Source: Mycobacterium aquaticum
GTDB taxonomy: Bacteria; Actinomycetota; Actinomycetes; Mycobacteriales; Mycobacteriaceae
Direction of reading: 5' to 3'
DNA: 33,219 nt
NCBI RefSeq assembly: GCF_002086485.1
Contig: NZ_MVHF01000069.1
Location: forward strand, 1-33,219
Shown: piece by piece, positions 23,255-31,268 of the stretch
How positions within the stretch are numbered: position 1 is the stretch's first letter
How the letters are laid out: the number at the start of each line of letters is the position of its first letter
The notes under the pieces: generated by a model
The model's input: only the letters and a program-made list of their open reading frames with translations
Told to the model about the DNA's origin: nothing
The model's database searches: none
Position numbers and translations under genes: made by a program

Positions 23255-24208
23255 ATGGCGTCAACGAAGTACATCGGTTATGTCGGCGGTGTGGCGGTAG
23301 CCGTGGGTGTGGGTGCGGCGATCGCCGCTGCCGGCCAGGGCACCGCCAACGCCGATGCGACCGACGGCGGTTCGACCGCCAAGGACGCCGGCACCAGTAC
23401 GTCGGTCAACGCCGGGCCCAAGCGCACCCCCGCCGGCCCCGCCAAGGCACTGTCGAAGATCAACGACAATGTGGCGAAGGTCAGCGCTCAGGTCACCACG
23501 ACAGCGCACACGGTGTCCACGTCGATCTCGGACTCACTGGCCAAGCCCGCCGCACAACCGGTGACCAAGGTCGGCAGCAAGCCGGACTTCGAGGCCAAGC
23601 AGGTCGACCGGCTCAAGAAGATGTTCGAGCCCAAGCAAACCGCCGCACCCCAAAAGCCCACCGCTCCGAAACCCGACAGCTCCGTCGACGCGCCGGTGTC
23701 GCGGGCGGCTGTGCAGGCCGACACGCCGGCACCGACGGCAGCGCCCGGCTGGAGCCCGAATCCGTTCCGCGCCGACGATCCGACGCCGACGAACGAGCCC
23801 GAGCTGGTGCAGCAGCTCAGCAGCACCCTGATCGGGATCACCCCGGAAGCGTTGCAGCCCTTCACCCGCGAAGGCGTGGAAGCCGGTTACCGGGTCAGCC
23901 AGATGGTGCCGTGGCTCAACATCGTCGTGCCTGCGACCAAGATCATCCCCAACCTGTCCCCCGCCCTGCAGAGCGGAGACGACGGCGCACGTGCTCGCCA
24001 GGTCATCGTCAACCAGCTGCTGATCACCACCCAGCCGGGCTCGCTCGCCTTTTACGGGTACGACGAGGTCGCCGATCTGCTCAACGTGGAGTACCCCGCC
24101 GACGATCTCAAGCAGCAGGCCTTCGTCACGGCATGGAACATCCTCGACCCGTTCCAGCTGGCGCACGTCGAGGGTGAATCGGGTATCGACCGCACCTACG
24201 CCGTGTGA
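23255..24208 (+). CDS. Secreted protein of unknown function
   Basis: The 317-residue exported protein has signal peptide MASTKYIGYVGGVAVAVGVGAAIAAAG with likely cleavage near TANADA at about 30-34. This type of signal (K-Y-I/V-G-x-V-G-G-x-A-V-A-x-G-V-G-A) is common on mycobacterial secreted proteins. Residues 35-165 are low-complexity, rich in Ala, Pro, Thr and Lys, and probably disordered. About 175-317 form a compact domain (QQLSSTLIGITPEALQPFTREGVEAGYRVSQMVPWLNIVVPATKIIPNL, FYGYDEVADLLNVEYPADDLKQQAFVTAWNILDPF). No catalytic motif or cysteine pair was recognised. It may be the N-terminal module found ahead of larger secreted enzymes, here standing alone, but that is from memory and unverified. 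Confidence 0.85.
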   Translation: MASTKYIGYVGGVAVAVGVGAAIAAAGQGTANADATDGGSTAKDAGTSTSVNAGPKRTPAGPAKALSKINDNVAKVSAQVTTTAHTVSTSISDSLAKPAAQPVTKVGSKPDFEAKQVDRLKKMFEPKQTAAPQKPTAPKPDSSVDAPVSRAAVQADTPAPTAAPGWSPNPFRADDPTPTNEPELVQQLSSTLIGITPEALQPFTREGVEAGYRVSQMVPWLNIVVPATKIIPNLSPALQSGDDGARARQVIVNQLLITTQPGSLAFYGYDEVADLLNVEYPADDLKQQAFVTAWNILDPFQLAHVEGESGIDRTYAV

Positions 24209-24226
24209 GGCAAGGCCGTTCCGTCG

Positions 24227-24260
24227 CGCTACGCCATCGACGGGCTGTCATGGCGTAGCG
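24227..24260. terminator. Shared terminator of two convergent genes
   Basis: CGCTACGCCAT (24227-24237) and ATGGCGTAGCG (24250-24260) form a perfect 11-bp stem with a 12-nt loop. It begins 18 bases after the stop of the secreted protein gene. On the other strand the stop codon and last eight or so codons of the permease lie inside the hairpin. It can act on both transcripts. Confidence 0.65.
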
Positions 24261-25782
24261 TCTCGCCGCGGAAGAACGCCTCACTGCGGGAACGCCACAC
24301 CAGCATGAGCACGGCACCGAGCAGCAGGATGCCGAATCCCATGAAGAACACCAGCCCGATACCGCCGATGGCGGCGCCGCTGCCGTTCTCCGGGTCCATG
24401 CTCTCTTTGATCGAGAACGCGAAGACGGCGGCGAGGATGATGCCACCGGTCAGCGGGAACAGCAGTTTGAACACGACGTTGTGGGCGCTGGTGAACAGCT
24501 CGCGCCGGAAGTACCAGACGCACGCGAACGCCGTGATGCCGTAGTACCAGCAGATCATGATGCCAAGGGCGGCAATGGTATCCAGCAGGGCGCTCTCGGA
24601 GAGCAGGCTCACCACGGTGTAGAAGACACCCGTGACCACGCCTGCGGTCACCGTGGCGAAGCGTGGCACCAGGAAGCGCGGGCTGACTTCGGCGAAGCGC
24701 GGTGGGAACGCCCGGTAGGCACCCATGGCCAGCATCGCGCGGGCAGCGGGCAGGAACGTGGTCTGCAGGCTGGCCACCGACGACGCCAGCACGGCCAGGA
24801 ACAGGAACGGGCCGAGCCACTTGCCCAGCACCGGGTCGGCGAGGGCCGCGAAGACGTTGCTCTCGTTCTCCGGATTGCCAAGCCCGAGACCATCTTCGCC
24901 GACGCCTGCGTACATCATCACCGCGACCGCGATCAACAGATAGGTGGCCAGGATGGACAGCACGCACAGCAGCCCGGCGCGGCCCGGCACCTTCGTAGGG
25001 TCCTTGCTTTCCTCCCCCAGGGTCAGGCAGGTGTCCCAGCCCCAGAACGCGAAGATCGATCCGGTGACGCCAACCACGAAGGCGCTGAAGGTGAGTCCGG
25101 TGAACGGGTTGAACCAACCGAGGTCGAACGACAACCCGGCGGGCGCGGCACCGCGGCCCACGTGGATGAAGGCCATCACCGCGAAGCCCAGCAGCACCAC
25201 CATCTGGAACCCGACCAGCACGTACTGCACCCGCTCACTGGTGGTGATGCCGCGGCTGGCGATAAGGGTCGCGATGGCCAGGAACACCAACGTGGTGGCG
25301 ATGTTGATGGCCTTGTTCTGCGCAAGATCGGCTATCTGCGGGTGGCCGGCGACCCGGGCGATGAACAGATAGAAGAACTCGACGGCGATGGCCGCGAGGT
25401 TGGACAGCACGATGATGGTCGCCATCACCATGCCCCAGCCGCACATCCACCCGACGTAGGGCCCGAAGGCCTTGGTCGACCAGGTGAACGACGCACCACA
25501 GTCCGGGGCAACGGAATTCAGTTCCCGGTAGGCGTATGCGGTGAGGAACATCGGGATGAACCCGGCGATCAGGATGGCCGGCATCTTCAGAGCGACCGCC
25601 GCGACGATGAGCCCGATGCTGGCGGTCAGGGTGTAGCCGGGGGCGACCGACGAGATGCCGAGTACGGCACCCGAGAAGGTCCCGACCTTGCCTGCGGCCA
25701 GGCCCTTGGAAACCAGCCCTGCCGCTCCCTCTGCCACCTCCAGCTCGTGATGCGCCACGGATTCCGAAGGGGTTTCGGGCAT
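24229..25782 (-). CDS. APC-superfamily amino acid permease
   Basis: The 517-residue secondary transporter has about 12 transmembrane helices. The first helix region contains the substrate-binding G-x-x-x-G-type loop FSGAVLGISSVAPGYTLTASIG, followed by ELNSVAPDCGASFTWSTKAFGPYVGWMCGW, the hallmark of amino acid-polyamine-organocation permeases. FWGWDTCLTLGEESKDPTKVPGRA corresponds to the conserved helix 6-loop segment. Substrate cannot be assigned. The ATG at 25782 overlaps the last base of the USP stop (TGATG). A GTG one codon earlier (25785) is equally reachable. Coupling to the upstream USP gene indicates one operon; USP-APC pairs occur elsewhere in mycobacteria. The 3' end lies within a shared terminator hairpin. 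Confidence 0.93.
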   Translation of the reverse strand: MPETPSESVAHHELEVAEGAAGLVSKGLAAGKVGTFSGAVLGISSVAPGYTLTASIGLIVAAVALKMPAILIAGFIPMFLTAYAYRELNSVAPDCGASFTWSTKAFGPYVGWMCGWGMVMATIIVLSNLAAIAVEFFYLFIARVAGHPQIADLAQNKAINIATTLVFLAIATLIASRGITTSERVQYVLVGFQMVVLLGFAVMAFIHVGRGAAPAGLSFDLGWFNPFTGLTFSAFVVGVTGSIFAFWGWDTCLTLGEESKDPTKVPGRAGLLCVLSILATYLLIAVAVMMYAGVGEDGLGLGNPENESNVFAALADPVLGKWLGPFLFLAVLASSVASLQTTFLPAARAMLAMGAYRAFPPRFAEVSPRFLVPRFATVTAGVVTGVFYTVVSLLSESALLDTIAALGIMICWYYGITAFACVWYFRRELFTSAHNVVFKLLFPLTGGIILAAVFAFSIKESMDPENGSGAAIGGIGLVFFMGFGILLLGAVLMLVWRSRSEAFFRGETLRHDSPSMA

Positions 25783-26669
25783 CACTGCCCCTCGCCGTCG
25801 CTCACATCGTCGCGCGGCACCACGATCATCGGAACATCGACCACCCGCAACATCTTTGCGGCCGTGGAGCCGAGGAAGATGCGCTTGGGTGCGCTCAGCC
25901 GGCTGGAACCCACCATCAGCACGTCACCGTCATGCCAGTCGAGCTTGTTGATCGCAGCTTCCACGGTCGAGCCGGTCACCACCGTCGAGGTCACCGGAAA
26001 ACCTTCGGGCAGACTGGATTTCGCTGTTTCCAGGGTTTCCCGGGCGTGATCCTGCGCGTGCTCACGAACGGCGTCGTCATCTGAGCGCAACGAACCGAAG
26101 GTGGGATCGAGCGCCACCAGCGACACCAGCCGCAGCGGTGTGCCTGCGGCCTTGCTGGCCCGTACCGCGGTGTCCAGCAACCGATCCGCACCCTTGCGCG
26201 TGCCGAGTGCGCACGTGACCTCCCGAACCCGTTCGATCGTCGATTGCCGAGTTCCACGGGGAGCCACCGCCACTGGGACCGGCGACGAATGCAGTAGTTC
26301 GTTGACCACCGAGCCAAGCGAGAAGCTGCCTGCCAGCCCGCCGCCGGAACCGCCGACCACGATGGCCTCGGCGTCGAGCCGCACCGCCTCGTGGATCAAT
26401 CCGTCGGTGAACGATTCGTCGAAACTCAGATGGCTGTGGGCGACAACGTCGTCGGGCACCGAGGCGACCGCATCGGCGAGCCAGCCCTTGGCCTGCTCGG
26501 CGAGCACCTCTTCGTATCCGCCCTTGGGCACCAGTGCGGGCAGGCCTGTGTCTTGAGGTAAGACGATGCATATCTCGACTTCCGCGCCGAGCGTTCGGGC
26601 GAACCGCACCGCTAGAGCCAACGCGTCGGCGCCACCGGCTGTGGCGAGATATCCAACGACCAACTTCAT
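25782..26669 (-). CDS. Tandem-domain universal stress protein
   Basis: The 295-residue protein contains two USP domains, about 1-139 and 148-290. Each starts with a beta-strand and ends in an ATP-loop-like motif: VVGGSGGGLAGSFSLGSVVNELLHSSPVPVAVAP and MVGSSRLSAPKRIFLGSTAAKMLRVVDVPMIVVP. The first fits G-x2-G-x(8-9)-G-(S/T), so nucleotide binding is plausible. The second has lost the second glycine. USPs of this size are common in mycobacteria, many induced by hypoxia or other stress. It is translationally coupled to the downstream permease, suggesting it modulates transport or is co-regulated. Start: ATG 26669 (MKLVVGYLATAGG), with only weak GGTGG upstream. Confidence 0.94.
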   Translation of the reverse strand: MKLVVGYLATAGGADALALAVRFARTLGAEVEICIVLPQDTGLPALVPKGGYEEVLAEQAKGWLADAVASVPDDVVAHSHLSFDESFTDGLIHEAVRLDAEAIVVGGSGGGLAGSFSLGSVVNELLHSSPVPVAVAPRGTRQSTIERVREVTCALGTRKGADRLLDTAVRASKAAGTPLRLVSLVALDPTFGSLRSDDDAVREHAQDHARETLETAKSSLPEGFPVTSTVVTGSTVEAAINKLDWHDGDVLMVGSSRLSAPKRIFLGSTAAKMLRVVDVPMIVVPRDDVSDGEGQ

Positions 26670-26695
26670 CAGTCACCACCGTTCCCGCACTGCGT

Positions 26696-26715
26696 TGTGC
26701 GACCGTAGTCGCACA
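26696..26715. promoter_or_regulatory. 20-bp inverted repeat upstream of the USP-permease operon
   Basis: TGTGCGAC-CGTA-GTCGCACA is a perfect 8-bp inverted repeat with a 4-bp spacer in the 110-bp gap between htdY (ends 26780) and the USP gene (starts 26669). It lies 26 bp upstream of the USP start, where an operator would sit. It is also 64 bp downstream of the htdY stop and could fold as a terminator, but no T-tract follows. Confidence 0.5.
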
Positions 26716-26779
26716 GATCCTGTCAACCCACGGCCTGGTTTTCAGCGCTTCGACGAAATTGCCCGCGCTGTGCGGACGA

Positions 26780-27649
26780 TCAGTCGATGTACTCGGCGAC
26801 GCCGTCGTCCAGCACCACTCGTTCGCCAGTGCCGTCCGGTGCCGCGGCGGCAGTGCGGAACACGGCCTTGCCCCCTGGAGTGCGCCAGATCGACGTGGTC
26901 AGCGTCTCCCCCGGAAACACCGGTGAACTGAACCGTGACGCGACGGCGCGCAGTTTCGTCGCGTCACCACCGCACAACTCGGCGACCAGGGCGCGCCCGG
27001 CCACACCGTAGGTGCACAGTCCGTGCAGGATGGGTTTCGGGAAGCCTGCGAGGTTCTTGGCGAACCACGGATCGCTGTGCAGCGGGTTGCGGTCGCCGGA
27101 CAGCCGGTAGATCAGCGCCTGGTCCTCGCGGGTGGGCAGGGCCAGCCGGGCGTCGGGTTCGGATTCCGGGATCTCCGGGGCCGCCGGGCGCTGCCCGGGC
27201 TGTCCACCGAAACCGCCCTCCCCTCGAATCACCACGGTGGTAAGGGTTTCCACCAGTACTTCATCGGTCTCCGGATCGGTGCCGATGCCTTTGAACATCA
27301 CCACGGCGTTCTTGCCCTCACCCTTGTCCTGGATGTCGGCGACCTCGGAGACCACCTTCAGTCTCCCGGCGGGCGGCAGTGGTTTCGTCACCCGGATCTC
27401 CTGGGATCCGTGCAGCAGCATCCCGAAGTTGAACGTGCCGATCTTGGCGGCCGCCGCGAAGGGCGAGCACGCGATGATCGCGTAGGTCGGCAGCACCTGC
27501 TGCTCGATGTCGTGGCTGTTCTCGGTGGTGAATTGCAGATCGTCGAGGCCTGCGCCGACGCCGATGGCGTAGAGCAGGGTGTCGCGGTCGGTCCATTCGA
27601 AGACGTACGGGTCGGTTTTCTCACCGATGGCGTCGGGGTTGATCGGCAT
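26780..27649 (-). CDS. htdY: (3R)-hydroxyacyl-thioester dehydratase HtdY
   Basis: The 289-residue double-hotdog hydratase/dehydratase acts on (3R)-hydroxyacyl thioesters (acyl-CoA or ACP). The C-terminal half carries the hydratase-2 active site YRLSGDRNPLHSDP with catalytic D186 and H191, followed by FPKPILHGLCTYGVAGRALV. The N-terminal hotdog is degenerate (FTTENSHDIEQQVLPTYAII). Near-identity in these stretches and overall length to Rv3389c support the symbol. The ATG at 27649 begins MPINPDAIGEKTDPYVFEWTD. TATCGT lies 7 nt upstream on the minus strand, so the mRNA is probably leaderless. It is divergent from acrA1 with a 58-bp gap, as in the Rv3389c/Rv3391 neighbourhood but without an intervening lipoprotein gene. 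It probably acts in fatty-acyl beta-oxidation or elongation. Confidence 0.94.
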   Translation of the reverse strand: MPINPDAIGEKTDPYVFEWTDRDTLLYAIGVGAGLDDLQFTTENSHDIEQQVLPTYAIIACSPFAAAAKIGTFNFGMLLHGSQEIRVTKPLPPAGRLKVVSEVADIQDKGEGKNAVVMFKGIGTDPETDEVLVETLTTVVIRGEGGFGGQPGQRPAAPEIPESEPDARLALPTREDQALIYRLSGDRNPLHSDPWFAKNLAGFPKPILHGLCTYGVAGRALVAELCGGDATKLRAVASRFSSPVFPGETLTTSIWRTPGGKAVFRTAAAAPDGTGERVVLDDGVAEYID

Positions 27650-27707
27650 GGTTCGGACGATAGACCGTCGGTTGACGTTTGCCCGATCAGGGGCGACCAT
27701 GTCTGGC
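27650..27707. promoter_or_regulatory. htdY / acrA1 divergent promoter
   Basis: The minus strand has TATCGT (27662-27657), 7 nt before the htdY ATG. The plus strand has TTGACG (27672-27677), then 17 bp, GACCAT (27695-27700) and 7 nt to the acrA1 ATG at 27708. Both look like leaderless promoters. The acrA1 -10 has G in place of the usual first T. Confidence 0.5.
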
Positions 27708-29753
27708 ATGCGCTATGTCGTTACCGGCGGTACCGGGTTTATCGGACGCCGCGTCGTCTCCGAAATCCTGGCCCGCGATGCCTACGCCGAGGTATGGGTG
27801 CTGGTCCGGCGGGCGTCGCTGGCCCGGTTCGAGCAACTGGCCGGCGAGTGGGGCGGGCGGGCGAAACCGCTGGTCGGCGACCTGACGGCACCCGACCTCG
27901 GGTTGACCGACGCCGACATCGCCGACCTGAGCTCCGGCGACGACGGGATCTCGCACGTGGTGCACTGCGCGGCGATCTACGACATCACCGTCGGCGAGGC
28001 CGAACAGCACGCGGCCAACGTCGAGGGCACCCGCGCGGTGATCGGACTGGCCCGTCGGCTGGACGCGACGTTGCACCACGTGTCGTCGATCGCGGTGGCA
28101 GGCAGCTACCCCGGGGTGTACACCGAAGACGATTTCGACGTCGCGCAGGACCTGCCGACGCCCTATCACCAGACCAAGTTCGAGGCCGAGCTGCTGGTCC
28201 GCTCGTCCCCCGGATTGCGCTACCGCGTGTACCGGCCCGCGGTGGTGGTCGGCGACTCCACGACCGGCGAGATGGACAAGGTCGACGGTCCGTACTACTT
28301 CTTCGGCGTGCTGGCGCGGCTGTCCGCCCTGCCCAGGTTCACCCCGGTGATGCTGCCCGACTCGGGCCGCACCAACATCGTGCCGGTCGACTACGTTGTG
28401 CGAGCGCTCGTGCATCTCATGCACGCCGAGGGCCGCGACGGCGAGACGTTCCACCTGACCGCTCCGAAAACCATTGGGCTGCGCGGCATCTACCGCGGGG
28501 TGGCCGAGACGGCCGGGCTGCCTCCGTTGCGCGGGTCGCTACCGCGCGCCGCTGCGGCACCCGTGCTGCAGGTCAGCGGACGGGCCAAGACCGTGCGCAA
28601 CATGGTGGCCACGCAGCTGGGAATCCCCGGCGAGGTACTCGATGTCGTCGACCTGATGCCGACCTTCACCGCCGAGCACACCACCGAGGCATTGCGCGGC
28701 ACGGGTATCACCGTGCCCGAATTCTCTTCCTACGCACCACAATTGTGGCGGTACTGGGCACAGCATCTCAATCCCGACCGGGCCCGCCGCGACGATCCGG
28801 CCGGCCCGCTGGTCGGCAAGCACGTGATCATCACCGGCGCTTCCAGCGGCATCGGGCGGGCCTCGGCCATCGCGGTCGCCGAGCGCGGCGGCTGCGTGTT
28901 CGCGTTGGCCCGCAACGGCGAGGCGCTCGACGATCTGGTGTCCGAGATCCGCGCCGGAGGCGGCCAGGCGTACGCCTTCACATGCGATGTCACCGATTCG
29001 GCATCGGTCGAGCACACGGTCAAGGACATCCTCGGCCGGTTCGGCCATGTCGACTACCTGGTGAACAATGCCGGCCGGTCCATCCGTCGTTCGGTGGTGA
29101 ATTCGACCGACCGGCTGCACGACTACGAACGCGTGATGGCGGTCAACTACTTCGGCGCCGTGCGCATGGTGCTGGCGCTGCTGCCGCACTGGCGCGAGCG
29201 CCGGTTCGGCCACGTGGTCAACGTGTCCAGCGCGGGTGTGCAGGCCAACAGCCCCAAGTACAGCGCCTACCTGCCTAGCAAGGCCGCGCTGGACGCCTTC
29301 TCCGAAGTGGTCGGCACCGAAACCCTCTCGGATCACATCACGTTCACCAACATCCATATGCCCCTGGTGAAGACGCCGATGATCGCGCCGTCGCGCAAGC
29401 TCAACCCGGTGCCGCCGATCTCGGCCGAACATGCCGCGGCGATGGTGGTCCGTGGGCTGGTCGACAAACCGGCCCGCATCGACACCCCGCTGGGTACGCT
29501 GGCCGACTTCGGCAATTACCTGACGCCGAAGCTGTCGCGGCGGGTGTTGCACCAGCTGTATCTGGGCTACCCGGATTCCGCCGCCGCCCGCGGTGAGGTG
29601 CTCCCCGAACCGCCCGGGCTCGCTGCGGTCAGCAGTTCGCCGATGCGCAGGCCGAAGCGTCCGGCCCGCACCGGCGCATCACTGCGGGTGCCGCGCGCGG
29701 TGAGCCGCCCGGTCAAGCGTGCGGTGCGACTCGTTCCGGGCGTGCACTGGTAG
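27708..29753 (+). CDS. acrA1: Two-domain fatty acyl-CoA reductase AcrA1
   Basis: The 681-residue fusion joins an extended SDR (NAD-dependent epimerase/thioester-reductase-like) to a classical SDR. Domain 1 (1-350) has TGGTGFIG (6-13), HCAA (86-89), HVSSIAVAG and YHQTK (Y153, K157). Domain 2 (about 366-640) has TGASSGIG (376-383), NNAG (453-456), NVSSAG with S507/S508, and YLPSK (Y521, K525). This architecture matches Rv3391 and bacterial fatty acyl-CoA/ACP reductases that form aldehydes or alcohols. The exact product here is inferred. The tail (640-681) is basic, Arg/Pro-rich. ATG 27708 is chosen by similarity (MRYVVTGGTGF) and by promoter spacing; ATG 27699 adds three residues. It is convergent with the VOC gene, with stops 2 bp apart. 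Confidence 0.94.
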   Translation: MRYVVTGGTGFIGRRVVSEILARDAYAEVWVLVRRASLARFEQLAGEWGGRAKPLVGDLTAPDLGLTDADIADLSSGDDGISHVVHCAAIYDITVGEAEQHAANVEGTRAVIGLARRLDATLHHVSSIAVAGSYPGVYTEDDFDVAQDLPTPYHQTKFEAELLVRSSPGLRYRVYRPAVVVGDSTTGEMDKVDGPYYFFGVLARLSALPRFTPVMLPDSGRTNIVPVDYVVRALVHLMHAEGRDGETFHLTAPKTIGLRGIYRGVAETAGLPPLRGSLPRAAAAPVLQVSGRAKTVRNMVATQLGIPGEVLDVVDLMPTFTAEHTTEALRGTGITVPEFSSYAPQLWRYWAQHLNPDRARRDDPAGPLVGKHVIITGASSGIGRASAIAVAERGGCVFALARNGEALDDLVSEIRAGGGQAYAFTCDVTDSASVEHTVKDILGRFGHVDYLVNNAGRSIRRSVVNSTDRLHDYERVMAVNYFGAVRMVLALLPHWRERRFGHVVNVSSAGVQANSPKYSAYLPSKAALDAFSEVVGTETLSDHITFTNIHMPLVKTPMIAPSRKLNPVPPISAEHAAAMVVRGLVDKPARIDTPLGTLADFGNYLTPKLSRRVLHQLYLGYPDSAAARGEVLPEPPGLAAVSSSPMRRPKRPARTGASLRVPRAVSRPVKRAVRLVPGVHW

Positions 29754-29755
29754 CT

Positions 29756-30145
29756 CTACGCTTGGGCCGCGGTCTCCCACAGCCCGAGAACGTTGCCCTC
29801 GGTGTCGGTGAAGTACGCGGCAAACCCCATCTCGCCCACCGGCATTTTCTCGCCCAGCTGCGCACCACCCTTGGACCGGATCGCCGTCAACGCTTCGTCG
29901 ATGTTGGGCACCTCGATGGTGATGACGGGCCCCTGCGGGGACTCCGGTGCGCGTTCGAACATGCCCCCGCCGATGTATCCCGGTTCAGCGGGCATACCCG
30001 ATTCGGAGACGGGGCCGGTCGCGACCCCGGTGTAGTTCATCTCCGGGTACTCGTTGAGCTGCCAGCCGAATACTTCCCGATAGAAATCCTTGGCCCGTGC
30101 GCCGTCACTGAACGGAACCTCGAAATGCACCACGCGACCGGACAT
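29756..30145 (-). CDS. VOC-superfamily (glyoxalase/bleomycin-resistance fold) protein
   Basis: The 129-residue vicinal-oxygen-chelate domain protein shows paired beta-alpha-beta-beta-beta modules: VHFEVPFSDGARAKDFYREVFGWQL and GPVITIEVPNIDEALTAIRSKGGAQLGEKMPVGEMGFAAYFTDTEGNVLGLWE. H7 and the C-terminal glutamate of LGLWE occupy usual metal-ligand positions. Enzyme activity and substrate are unknown. Start ATG 30145 is preceded by a strong ribosome-binding site (GAGGAGG, about 6 nt away), and TAGACT (30181-30176, minus) is a good -10. It occupies the spot next to acrA1 where M. tuberculosis has cmaA1. Confidence 0.9.
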   Translation of the reverse strand: MSGRVVHFEVPFSDGARAKDFYREVFGWQLNEYPEMNYTGVATGPVSESGMPAEPGYIGGGMFERAPESPQGPVITIEVPNIDEALTAIRSKGGAQLGEKMPVGEMGFAAYFTDTEGNVLGLWETAAQA

Positions 30146-30208
30146 CGATGCCTCCTCGATTGACCTGCACGTCGAAGTCTAGGCGTGCGGACGGCACCGG
30201 TCAGCCCC

Positions 30209-30221
30209 TATCGTTGGCGGC
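30209..30221 (+). promoter_or_regulatory. iunH leaderless promoter
   Basis: TATCGT (30209-30214) is followed by 7 nt and the GTG start at 30222, with no Shine-Dalgarno sequence. Transcription probably starts at the G of the start codon. The divergent VOC promoter lies only about 28 bp away, at 30176-30181 on the other strand. Confidence 0.55.
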
Positions 30222-31262
30222 GTGACAGGAATGCCCGTGTTCGCTGATGTCGATACCGGAGTCGATGACGCGATGGCTCTGGTGTATCTGCTGGCCAGTC
30301 CCGACGCGGAGTTGGTCGGCATCGCGTCCACCGCGGGAAACATTGGCGTGCAACAGGTCTGCGTCAACAACCTGGGTCTGCTGGAACTGTGCCGGGCGGG
30401 CAGCATCCCGGTGTCCAAGGGCTCCGAGCATCCGCTGAGTGCTCCGTTGCGCACTGCGGAGGACACCCACGGCCCCGAGGGGCTGGGCTATGCCCGGCTA
30501 CCGGCCACCGACCGGCAGCTGACCGCGCACGACGCCGCGCAGGCGTGGGTGGACGCGGCGAAGGCGCATCCGGGGGAATTGATCGGCCTGGCCACCGGCC
30601 CGCTGACCAACCTGGCCCTGGCGATGCGGGTCGAACCCCGACTCCCCCGCCTGCTGCGCCGGCTGGTCATCATGGGCGGAGCCTTCGACTACCGCGGCAA
30701 TACCACGCCGGTCTCGGAGTGGAACATCAGCGTGGATCCGGAATCGGCGGCGGAGGTGTTGGGCGGCTGGGCCGCGGCATGGGGCACCGACGCGCCGGAA
30801 CACCTGCCGATTGTGTTGGGGCTCAATCTCACCGAGAACATCGCGATGACGCCGCAACTGCTGAGCCGGCTGGCCGAGGCAGCGGCATCACCGACCGCGC
30901 CGATGAGCGAACTCGACGAACGCGGGACCCGCTCGGCGGCGGTCAATCCGCTGATCCGGGTGCTCGAGGACGCGATGCGGTTCTATTTCGAATTCCATTT
31001 CGACACCGACGACGGGTATCTCGCGCATCTGCACGATCCGCTGGCCGCCGCGGTGGCCCTGGATCCCGAGCTGGTGCAGTACCGGCAGACCACGGTCGAC
31101 GTCGAGCTGACCGGCGCCTTGACCCGTGGGATGACGGTGGCCGATTGGCGCGGGCACTGGGGCCGGCCACCCAACGCGCTCATCGGTGTCCGGGTAGACC
31201 CGGCGGTGTTCTTCGACAGGTTCATCGACCGGGTCGGCCCGTTCGCGCAGCGGTTGGCATGA
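30222..31262 (+). CDS. iunH: Nucleoside hydrolase (IunH family)
   Basis: The 346-residue Ca2+-dependent N-ribosyl hydrolase of the inosine-uridine-preferring family cleaves nucleosides to base and ribose for salvage. The N-terminal metal site reads DVDTGVDDA (9-17), a mild variant of DTDPGxDDA that retains the ligand aspartates. Other family blocks are ASTAGNIGVQQVCVNNL, LATGPLTNLALAMR and GGAFDYRGNTTPVSEWNISVDPESAAEV (with the N-x-x-x-D ligand region), and HDPLAAAVALDPE near the C-terminus supplies the catalytic-site H-D. Gene order matches Rv3393. Start: GTG 30222 (MTGMPVFADVDTG), leaderless by spacing. An alternative ATG is at 30231. It is convergent with the metallo-hydrolase gene (6-bp gap). 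Confidence 0.95.
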   Translation: MTGMPVFADVDTGVDDAMALVYLLASPDAELVGIASTAGNIGVQQVCVNNLGLLELCRAGSIPVSKGSEHPLSAPLRTAEDTHGPEGLGYARLPATDRQLTAHDAAQAWVDAAKAHPGELIGLATGPLTNLALAMRVEPRLPRLLRRLVIMGGAFDYRGNTTPVSEWNISVDPESAAEVLGGWAAAWGTDAPEHLPIVLGLNLTENIAMTPQLLSRLAEAAASPTAPMSELDERGTRSAAVNPLIRVLEDAMRFYFEFHFDTDDGYLAHLHDPLAAAVALDPELVQYRQTTVDVELTGALTRGMTVADWRGHWGRPPNALIGVRVDPAVFFDRFIDRVGPFAQRLA

Positions 31263-31268
31263 GTCCGC

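Noticed and set aside
24481..26049. About 520-codon plus-strand frame opposite the permease and USP genes
   Set aside because: Low-complexity Glu/Gly/His/Arg composition typical of shadow frames; the real genes have clear domain motifs.
27023..29278. Plus-strand frame across htdY and acrA1
   Set aside because: It spans two genes on opposite strands and the shared promoter, with Arg-rich nonsense composition.
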